Part shown: positions 18,018 through 27,853 of the stretch, one piece after another | How the letters are laid out: each line of letters begins with the position of its first letter | How positions within the stretch are numbered: the first letter of the stretch is position 1 | NCBI GenBank assembly: GCA_029261215.1 | Contig: JAJDBT010000011.1 | Span: 1 to 63,736, forward strand | Source: Nitrospirota bacterium | Lineage (GTDB): Bacteria > Nitrospirota > Nitrospiria > SBBL01 > JAADHI01 | Reading direction: 5' to 3' | Length of the DNA: 63,736 bases | The notes under the pieces: model-generated | Seen by the model: the letters and a program-made list of their open reading frames with translations, nothing else | Told to the model about the DNA's origin: nothing | The model's database searches: none | Program-made: the position numbers and the translations under genes

Positions 18018-18788
18018 TCAGAGATTATGATTCATTCTGTAAATAATCATGAGACCTTCTAAAGTCAAGGTCGGGTGGATTTTAGAAATGATGCGGCATT
18101 CTGGCGCGATCAGTGTTGAAAGTCCACCCGTTGCAATCACAGGTGTTTTTACCCCAATTTCCGCATGCATTCGCTTGATCATTTCACTAATCAGACCCAC
18201 GTAACCAAAAAAAAGACCCGACTGCATACTCGAAACAGTATCTTTTCCAATCACAGAACTCGGTTTATTAAATTCAATTCTGGGCAGTTTGGCCGCTCGA
18301 TTCACAAGTGCTTCCGCAGACAAGGCCATTCCCGGCGCAATCGCACCGCCCAAATAATCGCCCGATTCAGAAACGACACAAAAAGTGGTCGCGGTGCCCA
18401 AATCAACAATCACAACCGGCCCGCCATAGAGATGGTATGCGGCAGCCGCATTCACTATCCGGTCTGCCCCAATCTCTTTAGGATTTTCATAACAAAGCCT
18501 GAGACCCGTCTTCAATTGATCCGTGACCACCATCGGGTTTACAGAAAAATAGCGCGTACTCAGTTCCTGAAAAAGCGGCGTCAAGGGGGGCACAACACTC
18601 GAAATAATGATGCCACTGATTCCGGACACCGATCTCTTTTGCGTCAAAAGCAGTTGGCTCAATAACAGACCATATTCATCTGCCGTTTTGTGCAAATGTG
18701 TTGCGATCCGCCACTGGCCCGTCAAGGCTTCAGACTCGAAGACCCCAATCACAATGTCTGTATTTCCAATATCAATCACAAGAAGCAT
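18018..18788 (-). CDS. coaX: Type III pantothenate kinase
   Basis: 256 residues. Phosphorylates pantothenate, the first step of CoA synthesis. Family motifs: LLVIDIGNTDIVIGVF (phosphate-1, Asp in DIGNT), PKEIGADRIVNAAAAYHLYG, VVIVDLGTATTFCVVS (phosphate-2) and GGAIAPGMALSAEAL. The length is normal. It is read in the same direction as birA, with a 42-base gap, as in many genomes. Confidence 0.96.
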   Translation of the reverse strand: MLLVIDIGNTDIVIGVFESEALTGQWRIATHLHKTADEYGLLLSQLLLTQKRSVSGISGIIISSVVPPLTPLFQELSTRYFSVNPMVVTDQLKTGLRLCYENPKEIGADRIVNAAAAYHLYGGPVVIVDLGTATTFCVVSESGDYLGGAIAPGMALSAEALVNRAAKLPRIEFNKPSSVIGKDTVSSMQSGLFFGYVGLISEMIKRMHAEIGVKTPVIATGGLSTLIAPECRIISKIHPTLTLEGLMIIYRMNHNL

Positions 18789-18830
18789 ATGTAAGGCTCT
18801 GTTCTTTTCAAATCTTCGGTCTCAGGATTG

Positions 18831-19646
18831 TCATGCCTTCCCGGTCTCCCGAAGATGCGTGATATCACCAATCAGGATTCGCCTTTCGCTCTGGTCGCCC
18901 AGGCGGATCACCAGAGCCCCATCATCCTCAATAGACATCGCACGGCCCTCGAAGACCTGGCGAGTGGTTGAGACCCGAACCTTTTTTCCCAGAGTCATGC
19001 ATTTTTCTCTCACGGCATCAAAAACTGCGACAGATTCGTCATCTTCCAATTGATGAATCTGAGCGGTCACGCCTTGGATCAGCGCCATAATCAACCCCGT
19101 ACGATCAAGCGCATTCCCGGAAGCGATTTTGAGCGAAGTCGAAGTGTCTTGAAGCGCTTTTGGAAAATCACCCTCATCCAGGTTCACATTGATACCCATA
19201 CCAATCACGAGCGGGGTCGATTGTCCACCCGATGAGCCCGTCTCCAATAAAATTCCCCCCACTTTTTTATCCAAAATCATGAGGTCATTTGGCCATTTAA
19301 TCCCGACATCAAGTCCGGTAAAAGCTTGAATCCCGTTCACCAGTCCCAGAGCTGCCGCCGGAGAAAACAGCGGGTATGCCCTCATTTGAAGTGAAGGTCT
19401 CAGCAAAAAAGACAAATAGATATTTTTTCCACTCGGTGAATACCATTCCCGGTCAAGCCGTCCCTTTCCACCCGTCTGGGATTCGGCCAAAATGGCCAAA
19501 CCTTCAGGCATGCCGTCTGAAGCCATTTCAAGCGCAATTTTGTTGGTAGATTTCACCTGGTCGAATAACAAGACCTCATGGATAATATCTCTCACCGCAC
19601 TATGGGCTCGGCAAAAATTGGTAATTTTATCCACATCAATACTCAT
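18831..19646 (-). CDS. birA: Biotin--[acetyl-CoA-carboxylase] ligase, no DNA-binding domain
   Basis: 271 residues. Attaches biotin to the carboxyl-carrier protein. The biotinyl-5'-AMP loop is GGKGRLDREWYS and the substrate lysine region is IKWPNDLMILDKKVGGIL; a small C-terminal SH3-like domain follows (about 215-268). The N-terminal winged helix of the E. coli bifunctional repressor is absent, so this is the enzyme-only form. Its start overlaps the nadC stop by four bases (ATGA), implying coupling. Confidence 0.94.
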   Translation of the reverse strand: MSIDVDKITNFCRAHSAVRDIIHEVLLFDQVKSTNKIALEMASDGMPEGLAILAESQTGGKGRLDREWYSPSGKNIYLSFLLRPSLQMRAYPLFSPAAALGLVNGIQAFTGLDVGIKWPNDLMILDKKVGGILLETGSSGGQSTPLVIGMGINVNLDEGDFPKALQDTSTSLKIASGNALDRTGLIMALIQGVTAQIHQLEDDESVAVFDAVREKCMTLGKKVRVSTTRQVFEGRAMSIEDDGALVIRLGDQSERRILIGDITHLRETGKA

Positions 19647-20506
19647 GCTTCCCTCTCAAAATCGGACAACATTTCAAGACTGATATCCACCGCTCGGGCC
19701 GAATGCGTGAGCGCGCCAACCGAAATCAAATCCACACCACAACGCGCAATGGCCCCGACCGTCTCCAGTTGAACGCCTCCGGACACTTCAATCAATACAG
19801 CAGGGGCTTTTTCCCGGATCAGGATGACGGCCGATTGAATTTCATCAATGCTCATATTATCCAGCATAATGATCTCAGCCCTGGATTCAATCGCTTCATG
19901 CAACTCCTCCGCATTACCCACTTCGACCTCTATTTTTAGAGGATGCCCCGCATAGGAGCGGGCTTTTTCGACGGCCCTTTTGACCCCTCCCGCAAGAGCA
20001 ATGTGGTTATCCTTGATCAAGACCATGTCTCCGAGATGAAACCGATGATTTCCGCCGCCGCCCAAACGCACCGCTTTTTTTTCAAGCGCACGCCAGCCCG
20101 GAGTCGTTTTTCGGGTATCCACTACTTGCGCAGAGCTGCCTTCAACAGCCTTTACAAATTGACGTGTGAGTGTGGCAATGCCACAAAGTCGCTGCATAAA
20201 ATTAAGCGCGGTGCGCTCGGCTTTCAGAATACTGCGCCCATCGCCGGTCACCCGCGCAATCAAGTCTCCCGGCTTTAAGTACTGGCCTGGGGAAGAGGCC
20301 GCTTCAAAAAGGATATTGGGGTCCAGAGTTTTAAAGACAATTTCAAACAGATCCAGTCCCGCAACCACCAGGGCTTCCTTGGCGACCGCATCTCCAATCG
20401 CTGAAAAAGGTTCAGGAAAAAGGGCCTCAGTCGTTTGGTCCCCATACAATAAATCTTCGTTGAGCGCTTGATGAACAAGATCTCTGGCTAAAAAGGGTTC
20501 GATCAT
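19643..20506 (-). CDS. nadC: Nicotinate-nucleotide pyrophosphorylase (carboxylating)
   Basis: 287 residues. Converts quinolinate and PRPP to nicotinate mononucleotide in NAD synthesis. Motifs: ALNEDLLYGDQTTEALF, LNFMQRLCGIATLTRQF, DTRKTTPGWRALEKKAVRLG, IKDNHIALAGG, EVEVGNAEE and EVSGGV. The length is standard. It overlaps valS upstream and birA downstream by four bases each, so valS-nadC-birA are tightly coupled. nadA and nadB are not in the window. Confidence 0.97.
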   Translation of the reverse strand: MIEPFLARDLVHQALNEDLLYGDQTTEALFPEPFSAIGDAVAKEALVVAGLDLFEIVFKTLDPNILFEAASSPGQYLKPGDLIARVTGDGRSILKAERTALNFMQRLCGIATLTRQFVKAVEGSSAQVVDTRKTTPGWRALEKKAVRLGGGGNHRFHLGDMVLIKDNHIALAGGVKRAVEKARSYAGHPLKIEVEVGNAEELHEAIESRAEIIMLDNMSIDEIQSAVILIREKAPAVLIEVSGGVQLETVGAIARCGVDLISVGALTHSARAVDISLEMLSDFEREA

Positions 20507-23307
20507 TGGGGTTCTGTCCCGCCGGAAAGCAAGGATTGAAGATGATTCCGCTCAGTTGAAAGCCGTAACTGATCTGCACGCAGTTCTTCCTGTTCTTTTG
20601 TTGTTTTTGCGACAATCGCTTCCGGGGCATTTGCGGTAAATTTTTTATTGTTGAGCTTTTTTTCCAGGATTTCCAGGGCTTTTGCGGCTTTATCCAGCCG
20701 TTTTTTGATTCGCTCGATTTCATCCAGGATACGCGCTTCATCCAGCGGCAAATAGATCTCGGCCTGTGTTGTTTTTGCCGTGGCGGACCTTCCGGGTTTC
20801 TCAAGGCCGACCCCAAGAGTGACATCGCTCAGGCGCGCCAGTCGTTTGATATAAGACATCTCTTTTTCAAACTGAGCCTGTGCCTCCGCATTTTTCGCAT
20901 TAATGATCAAGGGCAATGCCTCCGAGGGAGGAATATTCATCTCGCCCCGGATATTACGAACCGCTAAAATGGTATCAATAATAACACCTTGCACAATATG
21001 CTCAGCCAAAATATCCGTCCGTTCAGCATCGGATTTCGGATAATGCGCAACGGCAATGCAGGTGGGCCCATTCTGAAAATGCGCCCAAAGCTCCTCCGTC
21101 AAAAAAGGCATCACGGGATGAAGCAGTCTTAAGATGCTTTCAAAGGTAGAGGAAATCGTCAAATAACTCTCTTTTCGAGTCGCATCGGCTTGTAAATCCA
21201 CCTTCGCAAGCTCCAGATACCAGTCACAGAAGGTGTGCCATGTAAATTGGTAGATTTCCTGCGCCGCTTCGTCGAAACGGTAATTTTCAAGCGCACGATT
21301 CACCGAGCCGATGGTTTCATGCAAACGGCTCTGAATCCAGCGATTACAAACGTCCTGTGGTACAAAACCTTGATCCATGGAAACATCGTGCTCATCATCT
21401 TCGGTGCGGTTCATGAGTATAAAACGAGCCGCATTCCAGAGTTTGTTGCAAAAGTTGCGGTAGCCTTCGATGCGATCTTCCGAAAGCTTGATGTCCCGGC
21501 CGGGAGAGGCCATTGCCGCCAGCGTAAAGCGCAGCGCGTCTGTCCCGTATTGGTCCATCAAATCCAGCGGGTTAATCACATTGCCTTTTGACTTGCTCAT
21601 TTTCTGGCCATCCGCATCCCGCACCAGGGCATGAATATACACATCCCTAAAAGGGACGTCCTTCATGAAATGCAGTCCCATCATAATCATCCGGGCGATC
21701 CAGAAAAAGAGAATATCAAACGCGCTAACCAGTGTGGAGGTGGGATAAAAACGTTTGAGCAAGGCTTCGGCTTCGATCCGTCCCGCCTCATCCGCTTGAA
21801 GTTCCGAAGGCCATCCGAGCGTGGAAAAAGGCCAAAGGGCCGATGAAAACCAGGTGTCGAGCACATCAGGATCTTGAATTAAATCGCTCCCGCCGCATTG
21901 CCCACAGCTCGCTTCCCCAACGATAGGCGTTGCGCCCTCGGCAATCATCACCTCGCCGCCCGGTGCAGTCAGAATATGCTTGCCTTCACAAGGCTTGCAG
22001 TACCACACCGGAATTTGATGTCCCCACCATATCTGACGGGAAATGCACCAGTCTTCGATGTTTTCCATCCAGCCGAAATAATTCGCTTCCCAGCTTTCGG
22101 GAACCAGCCGTATTTTTTTCTGACGCACCGCATCAATGGCCGCTTGCGCCAGTGAATGACCAGGGACATTGACCTTGACAAACCATTGCGGCGAATCAAA
22201 AGGCTCCACGACCGTTTTACAGCGATAACATAACCCCAACGACATGGCGTGCTCTTCTGTTTTGACGAGCGAGCCGGCCGCATCCAGTTTTTGAAGCACA
22301 ATATTTCTGGCGGCCATCATCGTTTGCTGATCCAGGACGTCCACAAGCAGAGGCTCAATCTCGGCCTCCAAAAGCGCGGCACGGTGCATTTTGCCATCCC
22401 AGCCAATGAGGGAATATTTTTCAAGGTTGTGCCGTTTGCTCGATTTTTCGTCGTTAAAGTCATGAGCGGGAGTAATTTTCACTGCGCCGGTTCCCAACTC
22501 ACGATCCACTAAAACCGGATCGCCGATAATCGGGATTTCCCTACGGGTCAGGGGGAGTTTTATTTTTTTTCCAATCCACTGATTAAAACGGGAATCTTCC
22601 GGGTGTACGGCAACAGCCGTGTCCCCTAACATTGTTTCGGGCCGGGTAGTGGCCACAGTAAGAAACTGCTTCGGTTCTTCTACCAAAGGGTATTGGAGGT
22701 AGTACATTTTGCCCTGCACATCCTCATGCTCGACCTCAATATCTGAAAGGGCCGTTCGGCAATGTGGACAAAGATTGATCAGGCGTTTATTCCGTTGAAT
22801 CAAGCCTTCCTGATAAAGCCGGACAAAAACCGTTTGTACTGCCCGGGAAAGCCCCTCGTCCATTGTGAATCGCTCGCGGGACCAGTCGCATGACGCTCCG
22901 AGGCGTTTCAACTGCTTTAAAATTGTTCCGCCGGATTCTTCTTTCCAGTCCCAAACACGTTCGATAAAGGCCTCTCGACCCAGGTCGTGACGATCCTGCT
23001 CTTCTTTGGTCAACTGGCGTTCGACCACATTTTGCGTGGCAATACCCGCATGATCCATACCCGGAAGCCAAAGCACATTCTTCCCAGACATGCGTTGCCA
23101 TCGCGACAAAATATCCTGCAAGGTACTGTTGAGCGCATGCCCCAAATGCAGAGATCCCGTGACATTTGGGGGGGGGATGACAATCGAAAAAGAGGGTTGA
23201 TTTGACTGACTATCCGCATGAAAAAGCCCTTCGGCTTCCCATCGGGCCATCCATTTTTCTTCGACCTTTTTGGGATCGTAGACCTTTTCTAAATTGTCTT
23301 CAGTCAT
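20503..23307 (-). CDS. valS: Valine--tRNA ligase
   Basis: 934 residues. Class I aminoacyl-tRNA synthetase charging tRNA-Val. The HIGH-type motif is PNVTGSLHLGHALN (about 49-62), the KMSKS loop is KMSKSKGNVINPLDLM, the editing (CP1) domain includes TTRPETMLGDTAVAVHP, and DTWFSSALWPFSTLGWP is present. A C-terminal coiled-coil arm (about 860-930, LDEIERIKKRLDKAAKALEI) is typical of ValRS. First gene of the minus-strand run; AGGGG precedes the ATG. No T-box-like leader was recognised in the 293 bases upstream. Confidence 0.98.
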   Translation of the reverse strand: MTEDNLEKVYDPKKVEEKWMARWEAEGLFHADSQSNQPSFSIVIPPPNVTGSLHLGHALNSTLQDILSRWQRMSGKNVLWLPGMDHAGIATQNVVERQLTKEEQDRHDLGREAFIERVWDWKEESGGTILKQLKRLGASCDWSRERFTMDEGLSRAVQTVFVRLYQEGLIQRNKRLINLCPHCRTALSDIEVEHEDVQGKMYYLQYPLVEEPKQFLTVATTRPETMLGDTAVAVHPEDSRFNQWIGKKIKLPLTRREIPIIGDPVLVDRELGTGAVKITPAHDFNDEKSSKRHNLEKYSLIGWDGKMHRAALLEAEIEPLLVDVLDQQTMMAARNIVLQKLDAAGSLVKTEEHAMSLGLCYRCKTVVEPFDSPQWFVKVNVPGHSLAQAAIDAVRQKKIRLVPESWEANYFGWMENIEDWCISRQIWWGHQIPVWYCKPCEGKHILTAPGGEVMIAEGATPIVGEASCGQCGGSDLIQDPDVLDTWFSSALWPFSTLGWPSELQADEAGRIEAEALLKRFYPTSTLVSAFDILFFWIARMIMMGLHFMKDVPFRDVYIHALVRDADGQKMSKSKGNVINPLDLMDQYGTDALRFTLAAMASPGRDIKLSEDRIEGYRNFCNKLWNAARFILMNRTEDDEHDVSMDQGFVPQDVCNRWIQSRLHETIGSVNRALENYRFDEAAQEIYQFTWHTFCDWYLELAKVDLQADATRKESYLTISSTFESILRLLHPVMPFLTEELWAHFQNGPTCIAVAHYPKSDAERTDILAEHIVQGVIIDTILAVRNIRGEMNIPPSEALPLIINAKNAEAQAQFEKEMSYIKRLARLSDVTLGVGLEKPGRSATAKTTQAEIYLPLDEARILDEIERIKKRLDKAAKALEILEKKLNNKKFTANAPEAIVAKTTKEQEELRADQLRLSTERNHLQSLLSGGTEPQ

Positions 23308-23508
23308 AAAATCCCCTGTATAAACATAGTTTTAAGAAAATTGGGGCGATTTTCGCACAAAGCCGATGGTGATGCAAGCATTGCTTCTTGCTTCATCGCG
23401 CTCTCATCATTAAAACAAAAGACTTGAATCGGGTTCCATAAAACCAACAAACGGAATATAATACGTTTTGACGGAGAAAGCTTTTTAAGCTATACATTAA
23501 AGACAACT

Positions 23509-23529
23509 CCCCCACATAAAATATGGGGG
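23509..23529. repeat. GC-rich hairpin in the valS/sugar-transferase divergent region
   Basis: CCCCCA (23509-23514) and TGGGGG (23524-23529) enclose nine AT-rich bases. It lies in the divergent gap, about 70 bases before the 23601 start. A TATAAT is present at 23457-23462 on the plus strand but its -35 match is poor. The role of the hairpin is unknown. Confidence 0.4.
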
Positions 23530-23600
23530 TGCTTTATCTTCAGAAAGGGTTATTTTCATTCCCTTTTCACCTTGAACTCCACCTCATTTAGGCGGCCTTA

Positions 23601-26159
23601 ATGATGGGAAAACGATTATTTGACATAACGATCTCCTCTACTGCGCTCCTGCTGCTCTCTCCATTTTTTATCTTGATGAGTATGATCATCAAGTACACAT
23701 CTCCCGGTCCGGCTTTGACAAAGATCAAAAAGGTCGGCAAAAACGGCAGGGGCTTTGATTTATATCATTTTCGGACAACACGGCTCGCTTCAAGCCTCCA
23801 CACAAACAATGACTTGAACCAAGAACCTCCCTTCTCCCCCATGTTCACTCCCTTTGGGAAACAACTTGTTGAGCTCAAATTGAATAAACTTCCGGAGTTA
23901 TTCAATATTCTTAAAGGAGAAATGAGCCTTGTTGGACCTCAACCCGAATCCCCGGATTATGTTCAAACATTTATGACGGACTTTGAGACCATCCTGCAGG
24001 TCAAACCCGGCATGTTCGGATTCAGACCCAATTCGTTTTTCGAACACCCCCCCCCAAGCACTGCCATCGCACAACAGGAACAGCCCTACATGCCTTCCCC
24101 CCTTCCTCAAAATATAAAATTCGCAAAAAAATATGTGCAGGGGCACTCCTTTTTTCTAGACCTGAAAATCCTGTTTACTCACTTGAGCACCTCCTTCTTT
24201 TTTATTTCGCTCCCAGCGAGGAATCGAGGCACGGCAGAGTATAAAACCATCAAAGACCATATTTTCGACGCAAGAGGGAAAATCATTTTTTCAATGCATC
24301 TCACGGCAATCTTTTTTTGCCACTATGCTGCTTTCTGGCTTCGATTTGACGGGACAATCCCTGAGTCCGCCATCACTGCCTTTATGAAATCGACCCCGCT
24401 TGTTTTAATTATTCAAATGTCTTTTCTCTATTTTTTTGGCGTCAGCCGGGGACTCTGGCGATATGCCGGGTTAAGGGATTTTTTAAATATCGGGTTCACT
24501 GTCGCATCCAGCACCATTGTGAGCTGGGCACTGCTTTCAGTGTTCTCCCTAGAAAATTATCCCCGTTCAATCTACTTGATCAATGCGATGTTACTCCTTC
24601 TTGTGCTTTCAGCGCTTCGGGCTTCAAAACGAATTTATACGATATTGACCCAAACAGATGTCGGCGCCAACCGGGTCTTGATTATCGGAGCAGGAAACGC
24701 GGGAGAACTCATCGTCCGCGACATGAAACAGGATCGGCGGCATCGCTGTCGACCAGTCGGCTTTATTGACGATGACCCTAAAAAACGCGAAAAGCTGATT
24801 CACAATATTCCCGTACTCGGCAATAGCAATGAAATAGAGCAAGTTGTCGCAAAGATTTTTCCGGACGAAGTGTTGATTGCCATCCCTTCAGGCAGCCCGG
24901 AAGAAATTAAACGGATTATTCAACACTGCAAATCACTCAAACTACCCATTAAAACCCTGCCCAACCTTTCTGCCATTCTTGAGGGTAAAGCGACACTGAC
25001 TGATATTCGTCCACTGGATATTGAAGATTTGCTCGGTCGGGCAGAGATTAAAATTCATGACCCCCAAGTGGCCTCCAAAATCAAAGGCAAACGCATTCTC
25101 GTCACCGGCGCGGGAGGCTCCATTGGCTCTGAGCTCTGCCGACAGCTGGCATCCTTCGAACCCGAACAACTCATTCTGGTCGAACGCCACGAAAACAATC
25201 TGTACCAAATCGAACTTGATTTGCGCAGGCAATTTCCCGCTCTGTCCTTAAACCCCTTTATGGCCGACATCCTTGATTCAGAAAAAATGAACAAGATTTT
25301 CTCCAAGACCACGCCTCACATGGTTTTTCATGCAGCCGCTTACAAACATGTGCCAATGATGGAACGCAACCCACTTGAAGCCATTCGCAACAATATTATG
25401 GGAACCTATCGTTTATTGATCGCCGCAGACAAGTTTGGAACCTCTGAATTTGTGCTCATTTCAACAGATAAAGCCGTTTCGCCTTCAAGTATCATGGGTG
25501 CGACAAAACGAGTCGCCGAAATGATGGTTCGTTATTTTGATACAAAAAGCCAAACCAGGCTGATTTCTGTCCGGTTTGGCAACGTACTGGAAAGCGCCGG
25601 AAGCGTCGTCCCTATTTTTAGAGCGCAAATTAAAAATGGCGGGCCGGTCCAAGTGACTCATCCGGAGGTCAAACGCTATTTCATTTCAATTCAGGAGGCT
25701 GTCCAGCTCGTTCTGCAAGCCTCTCTGCTTGGGAAGGGTGGAGAAGTTTTCGTTTTAGATATGGGAAAAGAAGTCAAAGTCATCGACCTCGCCAAAACCA
25801 TGATTATTCTTTCAGGCTTCTCTCCTGGCGTGGAAATTCCGATTAAAATCATTGGGCTTCGCCCAGGAGAAAAACTCAGTGAAGGCTTGTTTGAAGAAGG
25901 AGAACACGTCCTTCAAACCCGGCATAAAAAAATCAGGCTCGCAAAAAACAACAATGAAAGGCTGTGCGATTTACCTCAATTTATCAAACGCTTTGAAGCC
26001 ATGGACAATCAAACCGATATGGCGGAAATTCAATCTGTCTTAAAAGAGCTTATCCCCACCTATCAAGCCGGGAAATTAGCAAAAGCTGTTTTGACGACAG
26101 AAACCGCAGAACAGCCCGGTTCAGCCGAAAAAATCGCCGCTCCGGTTTTAAAACCTTGA
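23601..26159 (+). CDS. Fusion: degenerate sugar-phosphate transferase domain + FlaA1/WbpM-type NDP-sugar 4,6-dehydratase
   Basis: 852 residues in two parts. Residues 1-205 align by eye with monotopic phosphoglycosyl transferases of the PglC/WcaJ type (KRLFDITISSTALLLLSP, FNILKGEMSLVGPQP). However, the catalytic Asp-Glu pair of PglC is replaced by N95-K96, and the following PGITGWAQV motif is PGMFGFRPN, so this domain is probably inactive. Residues 225-345 hold four membrane helices. After them come a first nucleotide fold (LIIGAGNAGE, 360-369) and a dehydratase fold with TGAGGSIGSE (502-511) and STDKAVSPSSIMGATKR (621-637). Met632 replacing the usual Tyr, with K636, is typical of long WbpM/PglF 4,6-dehydratases. 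Expected role: making deoxy-amino sugars for surface polysaccharide or glycans. It stands alone; no glycan cluster surrounds it. Confidence 0.87.
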   Translation: MMGKRLFDITISSTALLLLSPFFILMSMIIKYTSPGPALTKIKKVGKNGRGFDLYHFRTTRLASSLHTNNDLNQEPPFSPMFTPFGKQLVELKLNKLPELFNILKGEMSLVGPQPESPDYVQTFMTDFETILQVKPGMFGFRPNSFFEHPPPSTAIAQQEQPYMPSPLPQNIKFAKKYVQGHSFFLDLKILFTHLSTSFFFISLPARNRGTAEYKTIKDHIFDARGKIIFSMHLTAIFFCHYAAFWLRFDGTIPESAITAFMKSTPLVLIIQMSFLYFFGVSRGLWRYAGLRDFLNIGFTVASSTIVSWALLSVFSLENYPRSIYLINAMLLLLVLSALRASKRIYTILTQTDVGANRVLIIGAGNAGELIVRDMKQDRRHRCRPVGFIDDDPKKREKLIHNIPVLGNSNEIEQVVAKIFPDEVLIAIPSGSPEEIKRIIQHCKSLKLPIKTLPNLSAILEGKATLTDIRPLDIEDLLGRAEIKIHDPQVASKIKGKRILVTGAGGSIGSELCRQLASFEPEQLILVERHENNLYQIELDLRRQFPALSLNPFMADILDSEKMNKIFSKTTPHMVFHAAAYKHVPMMERNPLEAIRNNIMGTYRLLIAADKFGTSEFVLISTDKAVSPSSIMGATKRVAEMMVRYFDTKSQTRLISVRFGNVLESAGSVVPIFRAQIKNGGPVQVTHPEVKRYFISIQEAVQLVLQASLLGKGGEVFVLDMGKEVKVIDLAKTMIILSGFSPGVEIPIKIIGLRPGEKLSEGLFEEGEHVLQTRHKKIRLAKNNNERLCDLPQFIKRFEAMDNQTDMAEIQSVLKELIPTYQAGKLAKAVLTTETAEQPGSAEKIAAPVLKP

Positions 26160-26166
26160 TTTGAGC

Positions 26167-26193
26167 AAAAAAAAAGACCACCTTCCAGTGGCC
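26167..26193 (-). terminator. Rho-independent terminator of tRNA-fMet
   Basis: Read on the minus strand: GGCCAC, loop TGGAAG, GTGGTC, then nine T. The stem has six pairs with one G-T wobble. It follows the tRNA gene by about 35 bases. For plus-strand transcripts the hairpin lacks a T-run on the right side. Confidence 0.8.
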
Positions 26194-26228
26194 TTCACTT
26201 TCAATCAAAATACTTTATTTTAAAAAAG

Positions 26229-26302
<74 letters not shown>

Positions 26303-26383
26303 AAAGCAATGTAACAGACGGCCAGAAGTAAGTCAACCAGAACCCATCGAAACTCAGGGCGGCTCTGATTCTATTCCTAAATC

Positions 26384-27853
26384 TTAACGAGGCAATCTCT
26401 CTGCTCCCAAAATGGGCTTTGAGCGTTTCATCTCCTTTTTGGGAAAAGTGATCGTGAAGCTTGTCCCTTTTTGAGCATTATTCTTTACCGACACCCTCCC
26501 ACCATGCGCCTCGACAATTTGTTTTACGATTGAAAGCCCCAGCCCAGTTCCACCCAGAGCGCGGGAGCGCGCCTGATCGACACGATAAAATCGTTCAAAA
26601 ACGCGGGGAAGGTCCTGCGAGGGAATCCCAATGCCGTTATCCCGAAAGTGAAGACTCACTTCACTTTCGGTCTCATTGGCTTCAATCATCAGTTCCCCAT
26701 GAGCCTCCGTGTATTTGATTGCATTTTCAATCAAATTTGTAAAAACATGATTCAGCTTTTCCGCATCGGCAACAATCATTAAATCCGGTGAAACATTTAC
26801 TTGAATGCGTTGTTCTTTTTTCATGGCGAGCGGACGGAGCGCATCAACAGCCTTTTCAACCTGCGCTTTCAAACAAAAAGGACTGGAAGAGACTGGATTT
26901 AAACCCGATTCAATCCGTGAAATCTGAAGGAGGTCCAGGACAATACTTTCCATTCGGTCACAATTATTTTGAAGAATTTCTAAAAGTTCACGTGCCTCTG
27001 CCGGGTTTGCCATACCTCCGTCTAATAAGGCCTCAAGATAGCCTTTCACCACGGTAATCGGCGTTCGCAGCTCATGAGAGATATTCGCGACAAAATCTTT
27101 CCGGATTTCTTCTTGCTGTCTTTTGACAGAAATATCATGAAAAACCAGGATGAGTGATCTTTTTTGCTTTGATTCGGCGACTGAGGCCTGGACTTGAAAA
27201 TAAGTCCGTCTCATCAAATCCAGCTTGATTTCTCTAGAACGCGGCTCGCCGCTCTTAATCACCTCTTCCACCAGTTTATTCAGCAAGTGATGACGTAGTT
27301 TCTCATAATAAAAAGCGCCGATCAGCTCATTCTCGCTTTGCTCAAACATCCGCTCAAATGAATGATTGACCAACAAAATACGCCCCTGTGCATCAAGAAC
27401 AATCACGCCCTCGACCATGCTCGAAAGAATCGTCACAATGTTGAGCCGATCATCAGAAAGGGTTTGAAGACGATGATTGATCGACTTCGACATTTGATTC
27501 AAACCCTCTCCGAGACATTGAAACAGAGGGTCATGTATCCGTACTTTTTGAGTGGGTTCTCCCTGAGAGATGCGGCCGATGACTTCAGTCATTTCCTTGA
27601 GTGAATCAAGAAAACGGCTCGAAAAGAGGAGAGAACACAGGATACCGACAATAAGGCCGCACCCTGCGATTACCATAAAATATAAAAAAAAAGGCGCTTC
27701 ATTGAAGAGGCTAAAACCCCAGTAGCTGATACTGCCAGCGATAAAAGCGCTCAAAAGCGACACTCCGACAAAGAGAACCATCACATGCCAGCGGATGATG
27801 GCAACAGCAGTTCGTTTTTCAAACGCTTTCTTGTCTGATGCGCTATTCTTCAT
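26384..27853 (-). CDS. phoR: PhoR-like sensor histidine kinase
   Basis: 489 residues. Two membrane helices at the N-terminus (about 22-75), a HAMP-like linker, a PAS domain (about 145-250, VLDAQGRILLVNHSFERMFEQ), a HisKA domain with the phosphorylated His in FVANISHELRTPITVVKGYL, and an HATPase domain (NLIENAIKYTEAHG, FRDNGIGIP, GGTGLGLSIVKQIVEAHGG). The architecture is that of PhoR. It autophosphorylates and passes phosphate to the PhoB-like partner, whose gene overlaps it by 11 bases. No pst or phoU genes are near, so phosphate as signal is inferred from architecture only. Confidence 0.88.
   Translation of the reverse strand: MKNSASDKKAFEKRTAVAIIRWHVMVLFVGVSLLSAFIAGSISYWGFSLFNEAPFFLYFMVIAGCGLIVGILCSLLFSSRFLDSLKEMTEVIGRISQGEPTQKVRIHDPLFQCLGEGLNQMSKSINHRLQTLSDDRLNIVTILSSMVEGVIVLDAQGRILLVNHSFERMFEQSENELIGAFYYEKLRHHLLNKLVEEVIKSGEPRSREIKLDLMRRTYFQVQASVAESKQKRSLILVFHDISVKRQQEEIRKDFVANISHELRTPITVVKGYLEALLDGGMANPAEARELLEILQNNCDRMESIVLDLLQISRIESGLNPVSSSPFCLKAQVEKAVDALRPLAMKKEQRIQVNVSPDLMIVADAEKLNHVFTNLIENAIKYTEAHGELMIEANETESEVSLHFRDNGIGIPSQDLPRVFERFYRVDQARSRALGGTGLGLSIVKQIVEAHGGRVSVKNNAQKGTSFTITFPKKEMKRSKPILGAERLPR

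Noticed and set aside
23308-23600. T-box leader for valS
   Set aside because: No specifier loop, GGTGG antiterminator bulge or terminator could be drawn on the minus strand; only a plain ribosome-binding site is seen.
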